Assembly (NCBI RefSeq): GCF_024006985.1
Contig: NZ_JAMXIB010000004.1
Coordinates: 215,421-279,420, forward strand
Direction of reading: 5' to 3'
DNA length: 64,000 bases
Origin: Robiginitalea marina
GTDB taxonomy: Bacteria > Bacteroidota > Bacteroidia > Flavobacteriales > Flavobacteriaceae
Shown: in pieces, positions 1 through 9,252 of the stretch
How positions within the stretch are numbered: position 1 is the stretch's first letter
Layout: each line of letters opens with the position of its first letter
Position numbers and translations under genes: made by a program
Notes under the pieces: generated by a model
The model's database searches: none
What the model was told of the DNA's origin: nothing
What the model saw: only the letters and a program-made list of their open reading frames with translations

Positions 1-792
1 ATCGTCTTCATGGAAATCGTTGCCCACATAGAGGTCCGGGTATCCGTCCTGGTTGAAATCCGATACGGCGATCCCCAGGCCGTAGCCGTTGATGCCCCCG
101 TAAATACCCGCCTCCTCGCTCACGTCAGTAAACCGGCCTTCGTCATTCCTCAGCAGTTTGTCGCCTGTATCGTAATCGCGTTCGAACCGCAGGGAGGCTT
201 TGCCGTAGGAATCCTGGGTATGTACGGCATGGTTGAGCAGGTAGAGGTCCAGGTCCCCGTCGAGGTCGTAATCAAAAAAGGCCGCATTGGAGCTGAAGGT
301 GTCAAAATCCAGGCCGTATTGCCCGGCCTGCTCGGTAAAGGTCCCGTCCCCGTTATTGATGAACAGTTCATTATGGCCCCTGAACCCGTTGATGCCCACC
401 ACGGCACAGACATAGATATCCAGCCATCCGTCGCCGTTTACATCCGCCATTACGGCACCGGTATTCCAGCTGCTATTGCCTTCCACCCCTGCCCGGGCCG
501 AAATATCCTCGAATTCCAGGTTTCCCTTGTTGCGGTAAAGCTTGTTTTTGACCTGGTTCCCCGAAAAGTAGATGTCGGGGAGCCCGTCGTTGTCGATGTC
601 CCCCACGGCCACCCCCCCTCCGTTGTAAAAATAGAGGTAGTCCAGGATGTTCAGTTCGTCGGTTTCCGTCAGGGTATTCGAAAAGTGGATCCCGGTCTGC
701 CCCGGGCCGGGTTGCTCGAAGAGGCCCCCGCCCTGCCGGCAGCCAGCCAAAAGGAAGCCGAGGGTTACCAGTATCAGCGTTTTAGTTTTCAT
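1..792 (-). CDS. VCBS/FG-GAP repeat lipoprotein, N-terminal part (3' end outside window)
   Basis: The visible 264 codons begin with a lipoprotein signal peptide whose lipobox LLAGC puts the lipidated cysteine at residue 18, so the protein is probably outer-membrane anchored. It then carries VCBS/FG-GAP blades, each with a calcium-binding DxDxDG core (for example DIDNDGLPDIYF, DVNGDGWLDIYV, DYDLDGDLDLYL, DFNQDGYPDLYV). The layout matches the first quarter of the next two genes, so a C-terminal ASPIC/UnbV domain is expected beyond the edge but not seen. The ATG overlaps the stop of the upstream gene by 11 bases, meaning one transcript. Family members are surface proteins of unproven ligand; a glycan-binding role is inference from the neighbouring susCD. 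Confidence 0.85.
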   Translation of the reverse strand, partial: MKTKTLILVTLGFLLAGCRQGGGLFEQPGPGQTGIHFSNTLTETDELNILDYLYFYNGGGVAVGDIDNDGLPDIYFSGNQVKNKLYRNKGNLEFEDISARAGVEGNSSWNTGAVMADVNGDGWLDIYVCAVVGINGFRGHNELFINNGDGTFTEQAGQYGLDFDTFSSNAAFFDYDLDGDLDLYLLNHAVHTQDSYGKASLRFERDYDTGDKLLRNDEGRFTDVSEEAGIYGGINGYGLGIAVSDFNQDGYPDLYVGNDFHEDD

Positions 793-3700
793 CGAGTGCA
801 AATAAACGGGGTTTATTTTCATTGATGGCGGCCAGGACGTAGGTTTTCCCGCTCCGGTCCTTCAGCGTTTTCAGGCCTTTGACCTCCCCTTTTACAAAAA
901 ACCCGCTTTGGTCAAATGGCTGCCACTCAAAACCTGTGTTGCCATCGCCCAGCAGGACATTGCCATACCCGGCATCCAGGCGGGAAAACTGCGGTTTGAA
1001 TTCATAGTTGTTCCCGGCCATGACCAGGTCGGGGTGGCCGTCGCCGTTTACATCCATGCAGGCGATGTCGCAGATGCACGAAAGCTGCACCCGCTCGGGA
1101 AGCACGCGGATGCTGAATTTCCCGTTCCCCTCGTTTATGGCCACCACCGATTCCGAAATGGTAGCCTGTTTCACGATGGACTTGCCAACCACCTCCTGGG
1201 GGATGAGTTGCTGTATGGTCCGGGAGGCATAGACGGTGGCCCTGAGGTTTTCCTTTTTCAGGGAAACCAGTTGCCCGGTCAGTTCTTTTTTCATGTGGAT
1301 GGGGTAGTCGCCCCCTGCTTCGCTTAAGGTGACGATCTGTTCCAGGGTGCCGTTGTTGTCAAAGTCATTCACCCACAGTTTCATGGGCTTCCCGGGCCGG
1401 GGCCGGTAGTGCAGGTTGGCCCCCTGGTTGCCCAGGATCAGGTCGGGGTCGCCATCCTGGTCGAGGTCATGTACCGCCAGGGCGCTCCACCAGCCATGAA
1501 GGCTGTCGAGGGAGGTGTTCATCCGGCTCAGCCGCCGCCCGTTGTTCCGGTACACCTTCGGGCTGCCCCAGTCGGTGGCCACCACAAGGTCGTCCCTGCC
1601 GTCCCCGTCCATGTCGGCCCATTGGGAGGCCGTCACCATCCCGGCCTCTTTCAGGTCGTTTGCGATGCGGTCGGTGGCGTTTTTAAACTGCCCGCCCCCG
1701 ATGTTTTCCAGGAAAAGGTGGTCGGGGTTCACCCCGTAGATCCCGGCTACGGAGCGGGACCCGATAAAGACATCCACGTCCCCGTCCCCGTCAAAGTCCG
1801 AAGGACTCACGCTGGCCATGTTCTTGAAGGTGGAGGGGAGTTCTTCCCCCGGGGAGAAATTCCCCTTCCCATCGTTCAGGTAGAGCCTGGGCCGGTACGT
1901 GCGGTTTTTATCGGCCTGGTTGCCCCCGCTGGCGACCAGCAGGTCGGGGTCCCCGTCCCCGTCGGCATCGAAAAAGGCAGCGGCAGTATCTTCGTAAAAG
2001 GAATCCTGCCGAAAAGCCGGAACGCTTTTCTCCCGGAGGCGCCCCTCGCCCAGGTGCAGGTAAAGGATGCCTGCCTGCCCCGAGCCCCCGCCGAGGTAAA
2101 AGTCTTCATTTCCGTCCCCATCCACGTCGGCCACGGCCAGTGCCGGCCCCTCCTGGGACAATTTTCCGTAAATCAGCCCTTCATGGTCAAAATCGTTGTA
2201 GCGGTCTTCCTGGTGGGTCCAGTCGGTCCTGAGGGGGATTTCGCGGAACAGGGGCCGCGTCTTACCCCCGGATGCCGGCCGGTACGTGTCGTCCGCCCCG
2301 GCATGGTCGAAAACCAGTTCCTGGTTCGGTTTAACATCCGTCAGCAACTGGGTCCTGCGGTCGGGCCAGAGGATGCGCACGGAGTCGACTTTGGGGGCCT
2401 TCCCCAGCCCGAGCGTCATGGTGTAGTCCACAGAGGACTGGAAGCCCCGGGAAGGGATCAGTTCCTGGACCAGCACCTGCTCGCCCAGGTAAAGTTTTGC
2501 GGTGGTCCCTATGGCAAAGGGGTTTTTTTCGGGGCCTTTGAATTTCAGTCTCAGGTAGTTGTGCTGCTTTTGGCTCTCGGTGTTGTTGCGGTACACGAAA
2601 GCATCCATGTTCACGTTGTTGACCACCAGGTCGAGGTCCCCGTCATTGTCGAGGTCCGCGTAGGCGGCGCCGTTGGATCGGGTGGGGATCTCAAAACCCC
2701 ACTCCCGGTTGGCCTTTTCAAAGGTCAGGTCCCCTTTGTTTCGGTAGGCGTAATTCGGTTGTGGCTTGATCGGCATTTTCTGGATGATGGAGTCGATGGA
2801 CTCCTTTTTGCCGGTAAGGGCCATTTTCTGGATGATTTCATCAGCGAAGAAATCCACGAAGTCCAGGTCAGTCAGGTCGTGGTTGATCCCGTTGGTCACG
2901 AACAGGTCTTTGCGCCCGTCATTGTCCATGTCGAACATCAGGCCCGCCCAGCTCCAGTCGGTGGCATCGACCCCGCTGTAATAGGCAATTTCCGAAAAGG
3001 TCCCGTTCCCGTTATTCAGCTGCATGGTGTTCTGGATGTATTGTTGGTAAAAGTCCTTGTCGCGTTTCAGGTCGTAGACTTTGTATCCTTCGAATTCCAT
3101 GACCGACTTGACCCGCTCTTCGGCTTCGGGCAGCATGTCGGTGATAAAAATATCCTGGTGGCCGTCGTTGTTGATGTCGCCAATGTCGATCCCCATGGCC
3201 GAAAGGCTCAGGTGCCCGGTCCAGTCCTTGATTTCTTCGGAAAACGTCCCGTCCTGCTGATTGATGTAGAGGTAATCCCTCTCATAGAAGTCGTTGGAGA
3301 CATACAGGTCAGGGTACCCGTCCTGGTTAAAATCGGTGACCATCACCCCGAGGCCGAACCCAATCAGGCTGCCATAGATGCCGGCCTGCTCGCTCACGTC
3401 CACAAACCTGCCCCCATCGTTGCGCAGGAGCATATCGCCCACGCCCCGGAAGATGTGGGGGACCCCTTCCCAATCCTGGGCCCGCACCTCCCGCTGTTCG
3501 GCATACCCCAGGCTGCTTACCGGGATGTTGCTGTTGTTCAGGATGTAGGCATCCAGGTCCCCGTCGAGGTCGTAATCGAAGAAGGTGGCATGGGTGGTAA
3601 ACCCGGTGCTCGCCAGGTTGTATTCGCGGGCGCTTTCGGTAAAGGTCAGGTCGCCGTTGTTGATGTAGAGGTCATTGTCGTGGTTGTTCCCCTCCATATT

Positions 3701-4129
3701 CCCCGCATTGCTCACATAGATATCGAGCAGGCCATCGGCGTTGATGTCGGCCATCACCACCCCGGTAGACCAGGGTTTGTTTCCCATAATGCCGGCCTTT
3801 TCGGAAATATCCTCGAACCGGAAGTCCCCTTTGTTCAGGAACAGCCGGTTGGGGACCATGTTGCCGGTCAGGAAAATATCCACCAGCCCGTCGTTATTGA
3901 TGTCGCCCAGGGCCACCCCGCCCCCGTTGTAAAAGTTCCGGTATTTGAAGATGTTGAAATCCTTCTGGTTTTCCACCGTATTTACAAAAAAGACGCCGGT
4001 GCTGTCCGGGGGCAGCAGGGAGAACAGGGGTTCCGGGCCTTTCTCTTCCCTTGCCGGGTCCTTTTCGGGGGAGGTACAGGCCCCCAGCAGGAGCAAACTG
4101 CCTAATGCAATGATAAAAGCTGCCTTCAT
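782..4129 (-). CDS. VCBS/FG-GAP repeat and ASPIC/UnbV domain lipoprotein
   Basis: A 1115-residue exported lipoprotein: signal peptide with lipobox LLGAC (Cys18), then repeated beta-propeller blades carrying about a dozen DxDxDG-type calcium sites (DINNDGLVDIF, DYDLDGDLDAY, DFDGDGDVDVF and others) on both sides of an ASPIC/UnbV domain at about residues 525-610, recognisable by the SRGFQSS and DSVRILWPD segments. Function is unknown; Bacteroidetes often keep such proteins near SusC/SusD genes. The start sits one base after the previous gene's stop, and the 3' end overlaps the next gene, so the three VCBS genes form one operon. The upstream gene has the same domain order, so tandem duplication is likely. 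Confidence 0.9.
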   Translation of the reverse strand: MKAAFIIALGSLLLLGACTSPEKDPAREEKGPEPLFSLLPPDSTGVFFVNTVENQKDFNIFKYRNFYNGGGVALGDINNDGLVDIFLTGNMVPNRLFLNKGDFRFEDISEKAGIMGNKPWSTGVVMADINADGLLDIYVSNAGNMEGNNHDNDLYINNGDLTFTESAREYNLASTGFTTHATFFDYDLDGDLDAYILNNSNIPVSSLGYAEQREVRAQDWEGVPHIFRGVGDMLLRNDGGRFVDVSEQAGIYGSLIGFGLGVMVTDFNQDGYPDLYVSNDFYERDYLYINQQDGTFSEEIKDWTGHLSLSAMGIDIGDINNDGHQDIFITDMLPEAEERVKSVMEFEGYKVYDLKRDKDFYQQYIQNTMQLNNGNGTFSEIAYYSGVDATDWSWAGLMFDMDNDGRKDLFVTNGINHDLTDLDFVDFFADEIIQKMALTGKKESIDSIIQKMPIKPQPNYAYRNKGDLTFEKANREWGFEIPTRSNGAAYADLDNDGDLDLVVNNVNMDAFVYRNNTESQKQHNYLRLKFKGPEKNPFAIGTTAKLYLGEQVLVQELIPSRGFQSSVDYTMTLGLGKAPKVDSVRILWPDRRTQLLTDVKPNQELVFDHAGADDTYRPASGGKTRPLFREIPLRTDWTHQEDRYNDFDHEGLIYGKLSQEGPALAVADVDGDGNEDFYLGGGSGQAGILYLHLGEGRLREKSVPAFRQDSFYEDTAAAFFDADGDGDPDLLVASGGNQADKNRTYRPRLYLNDGKGNFSPGEELPSTFKNMASVSPSDFDGDGDVDVFIGSRSVAGIYGVNPDHLFLENIGGGQFKNATDRIANDLKEAGMVTASQWADMDGDGRDDLVVATDWGSPKVYRNNGRRLSRMNTSLDSLHGWWSALAVHDLDQDGDPDLILGNQGANLHYRPRPGKPMKLWVNDFDNNGTLEQIVTLSEAGGDYPIHMKKELTGQLVSLKKENLRATVYASRTIQQLIPQEVVGKSIVKQATISESVVAINEGNGKFSIRVLPERVQLSCICDIACMDVNGDGHPDLVMAGNNYEFKPQFSRLDAGYGNVLLGDGNTGFEWQPFDQSGFFVKGEVKGLKTLKDRSGKTYVLAAINENKPRLFALDEN

Positions 4130-4130
4130 G

Positions 4131-7100
4131 TTATCGTTCGTCTTTGGTTAAGAATAGAGGGGAGGCATTGTTCCTCCCGATCACATAGGTTTTTTTCCCC
4201 TGTATGCGGAGGGTGTCTATCGCCCTTGAAGCCCCGGGAATCTTCGGGGACAAATCCGGGATCCATTCAAAGCGCCCTTTGCCCCGGTTTTTCAAAAATA
4301 CGCCATGCAGCGCATCCATCCGGCCGAGTTGGGTGCTTATTTCGTGGAGGTTCCCCACCAGCAGCAGGTCCGGGTATCCGTCGCCGTCCTGGTCCTCCAC
4401 CAGGATGTCGTAAACCACGGAAGCCTGGGCCATCAGGGGAAGGGGGACCTTGTTGAAATTCCCATTCCCGTCATTCAGGAAAATGCAGCTGGCCAGTTCA
4501 TAGGCCTTTTTCTGGTCCGCCGCCTTGAGCGTACCCGGCCCGAAAAGGTCGTCGAGGCTCGCCTGGGCAAACTCCCGGTATGTCCGGTAACGCTTGTTTA
4601 AAAAGGGCATTTGTTTGACCAACTCATCCTTGGAGGCAAAGGGCGTTTCCACCCCCTGGTGGTAGTGGGTGACCAGGGGTTCCTCCGTCCCGTTGCCGTC
4701 GAAATCGCTTCGGTACAGGGTTATCGGGTTTTCGGGGGAAGCGTGGAATTTGCTGTTCAGCCCCCAGTTCCCGGCGATGAGGTCCAGGTCGCCGTCTCCG
4801 TCCACATCGGCGAGTTCCAGGCAATTCCACCACCCGTGGGTGTCTGCGAGGCCATTTTCGCGATGGGGGGCCCATCCGGTTCCGGTATTGCTGTAGACCC
4901 TTACCGGGGCCCAATGGCCTGCAGTAATGAATTCTTCCCGTCCGTCCCCGTCCAGGTCAGCCCATTTAAAATCGCGGATGCCCCCTGCCTGCCCGGGTTC
5001 CGGCAGGAGTTCCCGGGTCACTTCCGTGAAGTTCCCGTTGCCGTCATTGGCGAACAGGCCGTGTTTCGGGGTTTTGCCAAAAGCCCCGGGGGTGTTGTTG
5101 GCGCTGATGAACACATCCGTATCCCCGTCGCCGTCCCAGTCGAGGGTGTCCACGCGGGAGGCGTGGAGGAAAACCCCGGAAAAGGCCGTGGTATCCCTTT
5201 GGAACGTCCCCTGCCGGTTCCGGTACAGCCTGGGCCGCAGGGGCTCACCTGTCGCAAATTCATTTCCCCCGCTAACGACCAGCAGGTCTACCCACCCGTC
5301 TCGGTCCACATCCAGGAAAATATGCCCGGTGTCTTCGGAAAGGGCGTCAGGGGAGAAAACGGACAGGCCCCCTTCCCGGAAGGTGCCGTCCCCTTTCTGT
5401 AGGTACAGGGCCGCAGCTTGCCTTTTGGCCCCGCTGATAAAAATGTCGTGAAGGCCATCCCGGTTTACATCGGCCACCGACAGGGCCGGGCCTTCATTTG
5501 AAGCGGCAAAGGGCACCAGGGGTTCCCGGTCGAAGTCCAGGCTGGTGTTTTCCCGGTGGACAAAGGGTAAAACGGTATCGGTAACGGACCAGAGGGGTTC
5601 CTTCAGGCCCCGGGTATCGTAAAAGTTGCCCCCGGCATCGGCCTGCCGCAGGGTAATGCCGGTGCGGGTGGGGACATCCCTTAGAATTTCAAAGGCGCCT
5701 CCGGGCCAAATGACCACCAGGGAATCGAGGCGTTCAGCCGTGCCCAGTCCAAAATGCACCTCCGGGGAAACGGCTGAAAGGTACCCCCGGGAAGGAAAGT
5801 TTTCCACCACCTGCAGGCCCTGATGGGAATAGGCCATCACCCGGGCCCCGATGCCGCGGGTATTCGGGGCCCGACCCTCGAAAGCAATGGATAGGTGGTT
5901 TCCTGTATTGAGGGTGTTTTCCAGGATGGAGGCCTTTTCATCCACGTGGCTGACGACCAGGTCAAGGTCCCCGTCACGGTCAAGGTCAGCATATACCGCT
6001 CCGTTGCTGAAGGTGGGCCGTTTGCCGATCCACGCTGCGGTCCGGTCGGAAAAGGTCAGGTCCCCGTTGTTTTTGAACAGGTAATTTGCGACTTTTTTTG
6101 GCGGGATTTCGCGGGTAAGGGGCATGTCGGCGTCCTGCATGCCCTGGTCGATGCGGCGCTGTATGGCTTCATTGGCGATAAAATTCATGTAGTCCATGTC
6201 GTTGGTCGCCCCTTTGATCCCATTGGTCACAAACAGGTCTTTATACCCGTCGTTGTCCAAATCGGCCAGCAGGGCGCCCCAGGACCACTCCGTGGCCGCC
6301 ACGCCGCTCAGGTGGGCCACTTCTGCAAAGGAAGCGCCCCCGAGGTTTACCTGAAGGGTGTTCTGCATGAACTGGGGCGCAAACCCGTTCCGGAGGTATT
6401 GGCGGTAGATGGGGTAGGCGTATTCCAGGCCGGAGGTTTTGTAGGTAAGCAGGTCTTCCGGGAGCATGTCGAGGGAAATAATGTCGGTAAGGCCGTCATT
6501 GTTGATATCGGCCAGGTCGTTCCCCATACTGAAGTGGGTGGTGTGGCCCACCCTCCCATCTCCCGTGGAGATGATTTCCCTGAAGGTGCCGTCGCCCTGG
6601 TTCAGGTAGAGGTAGTCGTTTTCAAAAAAATCATTGCCCACGTAAATGTCAGGATACCCGTTGCCGTCCAGGTCGCTGATGCCTATCCCAAGGCCATAGC
6701 CCGACTTTCCCTGGAAAATCCCCGTTTCTTTGGAGACGTCGGTAAAGTAACCCTGGTCATTTCGGTAGATACGATCACCCGAGAGGGGGTCAGAGGATTC
6801 CCTTTGGGAGCCCTTGCCGTAGTTGCGATTGGGGTGCACGGAGTGGTTCAGCAAAAAGAGGTCCAGGTCCCCGTCGAGGTCGTAGTCGAAAAAGGCCGCC
6901 TGGGTGGACAGGCCGGAAAAGTCGAGGCCATATTCCTCTGCGGCTTCCCTGAAGGTCGGCACCCCATCGGGAGACAGGCCCTGGTTTACATAGAGCAGGT
7001 TCCGGCCCTCCAGGGCCCGATATCCCGCTGCCTTGCAAAGGTAAAGGTCAAGCAGGCCGTCCCCGTTGATATCCACGTGGGTGACTCCCGTGGTCCACCC

Positions 7101-7418
7101 CTGGGAATTGCTGATCCCGGCAAGTCCTGAGACTTCCTCAAAGCGCATTTGCCCGCGGTTCAGGTAAAAGGCATCGGCCTGCTGGTTCCCGACAAAGTAA
7201 AGGTCGGGGAGGGAATCGTTGTTGAAATCGGCAACAGCCACCCCGGCCCCATTGTAGTAATACAAATAGGTGAGGATGTTCAACTCCGGGCGCTCTTCCA
7301 GGAAATTGCCGAAATGCACGCCGCTCCGGGAAGGGTTTACCTCCCGGAAACCCGTTTTGGGGGCTTCCCGGCAACTGGCCAGCAAGAGCAGGAATATCAG
7401 GGCGAGCTGTAATTTCAT
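4131..7418 (-). CDS. VCBS/FG-GAP repeat and ASPIC/UnbV domain lipoprotein, first gene of operon
   Basis: A 1095-residue paralogue of the downstream gene: lipobox LLASC (Cys16), many DxDxDG VCBS blades (DFNNDSLPDLYF, DLDRDGDLDLVV, DWDGDGDTDVFI, DVDGDGDLDLIA) and a central ASPIC/UnbV domain around residues 515-600 (PSRGYLSA, LVVIWPGG). An ATG four codons upstream (7430) is possible, but the start at 7418 is chosen for two reasons: it begins a clean lipoprotein signal, and the promoter -7 box at 7436-7443 puts transcription start at or just past 7430. The gene therefore has its own promoter, separate from susCD, which ends in a terminator upstream. Ligand unknown. Confidence 0.9.
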   Translation of the reverse strand: MKLQLALIFLLLLASCREAPKTGFREVNPSRSGVHFGNFLEERPELNILTYLYYYNGAGVAVADFNNDSLPDLYFVGNQQADAFYLNRGQMRFEEVSGLAGISNSQGWTTGVTHVDINGDGLLDLYLCKAAGYRALEGRNLLYVNQGLSPDGVPTFREAAEEYGLDFSGLSTQAAFFDYDLDGDLDLFLLNHSVHPNRNYGKGSQRESSDPLSGDRIYRNDQGYFTDVSKETGIFQGKSGYGLGIGISDLDGNGYPDIYVGNDFFENDYLYLNQGDGTFREIISTGDGRVGHTTHFSMGNDLADINNDGLTDIISLDMLPEDLLTYKTSGLEYAYPIYRQYLRNGFAPQFMQNTLQVNLGGASFAEVAHLSGVAATEWSWGALLADLDNDGYKDLFVTNGIKGATNDMDYMNFIANEAIQRRIDQGMQDADMPLTREIPPKKVANYLFKNNGDLTFSDRTAAWIGKRPTFSNGAVYADLDRDGDLDLVVSHVDEKASILENTLNTGNHLSIAFEGRAPNTRGIGARVMAYSHQGLQVVENFPSRGYLSAVSPEVHFGLGTAERLDSLVVIWPGGAFEILRDVPTRTGITLRQADAGGNFYDTRGLKEPLWSVTDTVLPFVHRENTSLDFDREPLVPFAASNEGPALSVADVNRDGLHDIFISGAKRQAAALYLQKGDGTFREGGLSVFSPDALSEDTGHIFLDVDRDGWVDLLVVSGGNEFATGEPLRPRLYRNRQGTFQRDTTAFSGVFLHASRVDTLDWDGDGDTDVFISANNTPGAFGKTPKHGLFANDGNGNFTEVTRELLPEPGQAGGIRDFKWADLDGDGREEFITAGHWAPVRVYSNTGTGWAPHRENGLADTHGWWNCLELADVDGDGDLDLIAGNWGLNSKFHASPENPITLYRSDFDGNGTEEPLVTHYHQGVETPFASKDELVKQMPFLNKRYRTYREFAQASLDDLFGPGTLKAADQKKAYELASCIFLNDGNGNFNKVPLPLMAQASVVYDILVEDQDGDGYPDLLLVGNLHEISTQLGRMDALHGVFLKNRGKGRFEWIPDLSPKIPGASRAIDTLRIQGKKTYVIGRNNASPLFLTKDER

Positions 7419-7435
7419 GGTTGGGTCCAAAGGCC

Positions 7436-7467
7436 CAAATTTACAGATTCGCCCCGGATACGGGCAA
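7436..7467 (-). promoter_or_regulatory. Bacteroidetes-type promoter of the VCBS operon
   Basis: On the minus strand a TTG (7465-7467) is followed after 21 bases by TAAATTTG (7436-7443), an exact match to the TTG-N(17-23)-TAnnTTTG consensus of Bacteroidetes housekeeping promoters. It lies just upstream of the VCBS gene start at 7418 and downstream of the susCD terminator, so the VCBS genes can be transcribed independently of susCD. Seen in sequence; activity is inferred. Confidence 0.75.
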
Positions 7468-7544
7468 CAAACGAATGCTGATCCACCGGGTTTTATCCTT
7501 TCTTAACCCTCGTTAAGTTTTTATTAGCCATTTCCGGACGGTAC

Positions 7545-7576
7545 AAAAAAAAGAGGCTGCCATTGGGCAGCCTCTT
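7545..7576 (-). terminator. Intrinsic terminator after susD
   Basis: On the minus strand a perfect 11-base stem (AAGAGGCTGCC / GGCAGCCTCTT, loop of 4) is followed by a run of T. It lies about 20 bases past the susD stop. It separates the susCD transcript from the VCBS genes. Confidence 0.9.
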
Positions 7577-7598
7577 AATGATTGGGCGTACTGTAAGA

Positions 7599-9233
7599 TT
7601 AGTAGCCGGGGTTTTGTTGCAATCCCGGGTTTGCCAGCAATTGTGGCAGCGGGATTGGGAACAATTTGCGGGTGTCGTTGTTGGTTTCAGAACTGCTTTT
7701 GAACTCCCATTGGCGGGTGTACTGTCCGAAACGGATCATGTCGTTCCTTCTCCATCCCTCCACGTAAAGCTCACGACCTCTTTCATCAAGAAGGGCCTGC
7801 TCATTTACTGAGCCCAGGGGATTCGCATCCCGAAGTACCCGGAGTTCGTTGACTAAAGCTGTGGGGTCGCCGCCGCTGCGCAACTGGGCTTCGGCCTTCA
7901 TCAGGTGGGCGTCTGCATAGCGGAACAGTACCAGGTGAGCGGTAAAGCCACCGTTATAACGGGGGTTGTACTTCATCAGTCGGATCCCGGTACGCTCGCT
8001 GTTATTGATCAGGTTGGGTTGTCCGCTACCGTCAACAAATTCACGGGAGAAGAACAGGGGATTCCCCTGACGGTCCTGAAGCGGGGTTCCATTGAGGGAA
8101 TATTGCTGCCCAAGCAGGAAGCCATTCCCTACGTTTGAACCGTCCTCAAAACCTCCATTGTCTGAGGTTCCGGCAGCACCTGAAAAGGGAACTCCGATTT
8201 GGGGTACCCCTCCGCGGCGCTCTTCCTGCCCGTCGGCAGGAGCACTTTCCAGGTCGGTGGTGTACCGGTTGGAGTTAGCATCTCCTTCAAACAGGTCGTA
8301 GAATTCAGCCAGGGTGCTGAAGCCGTTCCAGCCACCACCACCCAATCCAGTGGAATTGTAGTGCAACCCGTTAAAGATACGGTTACCGGTGTTGGCGTTG
8401 GAAGTGAACCAAATGGTTTCGCTGTCAGCATCTGATTTGAAAAGGTCAAAATAACCTGCTTGAAGACCATATCCGTCTGCGGCAATGGCATCCACCAGGC
8501 TGATCACCTCCTGCATGTCACTTGCAGCCGGGCTGCCGGTGGTGCCGGTGTAGTGGTTGTCATAAATGTGGCGGTTCAGCAGCACCTTGGCTTTCAGGAA
8601 GCGGGCGGCAGCCTTGCTGGCCCGGTTCTGGGTGCCTGTGCCGGCAGCGGTAGCCGGGAGTCCGGCAATAGCTGCATCCAAATCGCCCAGGATAAAGTCG
8701 ACCGCCTCAGCCCCGGTGAGTACCGTGGGGAGTTCTGAAGAAGACAACTCGGTATCCCTGAAGGGAACCTGGCCGTAAAGGTCGAGGATCAGGAACATGG
8801 ACCATGCCCTCAGGAAATGCGCCTGTGAAGCGACGTCTGAAGGGGCGGCACTACGGGCATCGAGGATCTGAGAGGCCAGCAGCTGGTTGGAGTTCCATTG
8901 GTCAAAAGGGGTAATGATATCGATTTCCTCCAGGCCCCATTCGTGCTGGTGGAGTTTCCTCCAGCGTCCGTTGTCACCCCAGTCAGCACCCCGGGTGGGG
9001 ATCAGCTGCTCATCGGTGGTGACCACGTTCAGGGCGAAGGTATTGGCCTGGTCCCCAAGGGCACCTCCAATTTGGTTATAGAGCTGGTCCAGGGCCGAAG
9101 CCGGGTTTTCCAACCCCTGGAAACCTTCACTGATGAAGGAATCCGTTTCCTCGATTTCCAGGTCGGTACAGGAGTACAGGCCTGCAACCGCCAGAAGTGC
9201 GAGTGTAAAGGATTTAAATTGAAATCTTTTCAT
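7599..9233 (-). CDS. susD: SusD/RagB-family starch-binding outer-membrane lipoprotein
   Basis: A 544-residue SusD-family protein: lipoprotein signal with cysteine at residue 22 (LAVAGLYSC), then the all-helical TPR-like SusD fold and a C-terminal region typical of RagB/SusD (LMKAEAQLR, ELYVEGWRRNDMIRFGQY). SusD proteins are surface lids over their SusC partner and capture oligosaccharide before TonB-driven import. The start at the ATG giving MKRFQFKS is preferred over one three codons upstream because it gives a normal signal peptide. It follows susC by about 19 bases and is followed by a strong terminator. With LacI, GH65 and GH13 genes divergent, malto-oligosaccharide is the likely substrate; that is inference. 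Confidence 0.93.
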   Translation of the reverse strand: MKRFQFKSFTLALLAVAGLYSCTDLEIEETDSFISEGFQGLENPASALDQLYNQIGGALGDQANTFALNVVTTDEQLIPTRGADWGDNGRWRKLHQHEWGLEEIDIITPFDQWNSNQLLASQILDARSAAPSDVASQAHFLRAWSMFLILDLYGQVPFRDTELSSSELPTVLTGAEAVDFILGDLDAAIAGLPATAAGTGTQNRASKAAARFLKAKVLLNRHIYDNHYTGTTGSPAASDMQEVISLVDAIAADGYGLQAGYFDLFKSDADSETIWFTSNANTGNRIFNGLHYNSTGLGGGGWNGFSTLAEFYDLFEGDANSNRYTTDLESAPADGQEERRGGVPQIGVPFSGAAGTSDNGGFEDGSNVGNGFLLGQQYSLNGTPLQDRQGNPLFFSREFVDGSGQPNLINNSERTGIRLMKYNPRYNGGFTAHLVLFRYADAHLMKAEAQLRSGGDPTALVNELRVLRDANPLGSVNEQALLDERGRELYVEGWRRNDMIRFGQYTRQWEFKSSSETNNDTRKLFPIPLPQLLANPGLQQNPGY

Positions 9234-9252
9234 GGTATACAATTTTTTTTAA

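Noticed and set aside
1409..4105. A long open frame of about 898 codons on the plus strand opposite a VCBS gene, and a similar one at 5895-7130
   Set aside because: They are antisense shadows: repeated DxDxDG codons rich in GAC, GGG and GTC leave the opposite strand free of stops. The minus strand has signal peptides, calcium motifs and a consensus promoter.
782..7418. Repeating DNA patterns that could suggest a repeat array
   Set aside because: They are codons for the VCBS blades, irregular in length and sequence; no CRISPR-like spacing exists anywhere in the window.
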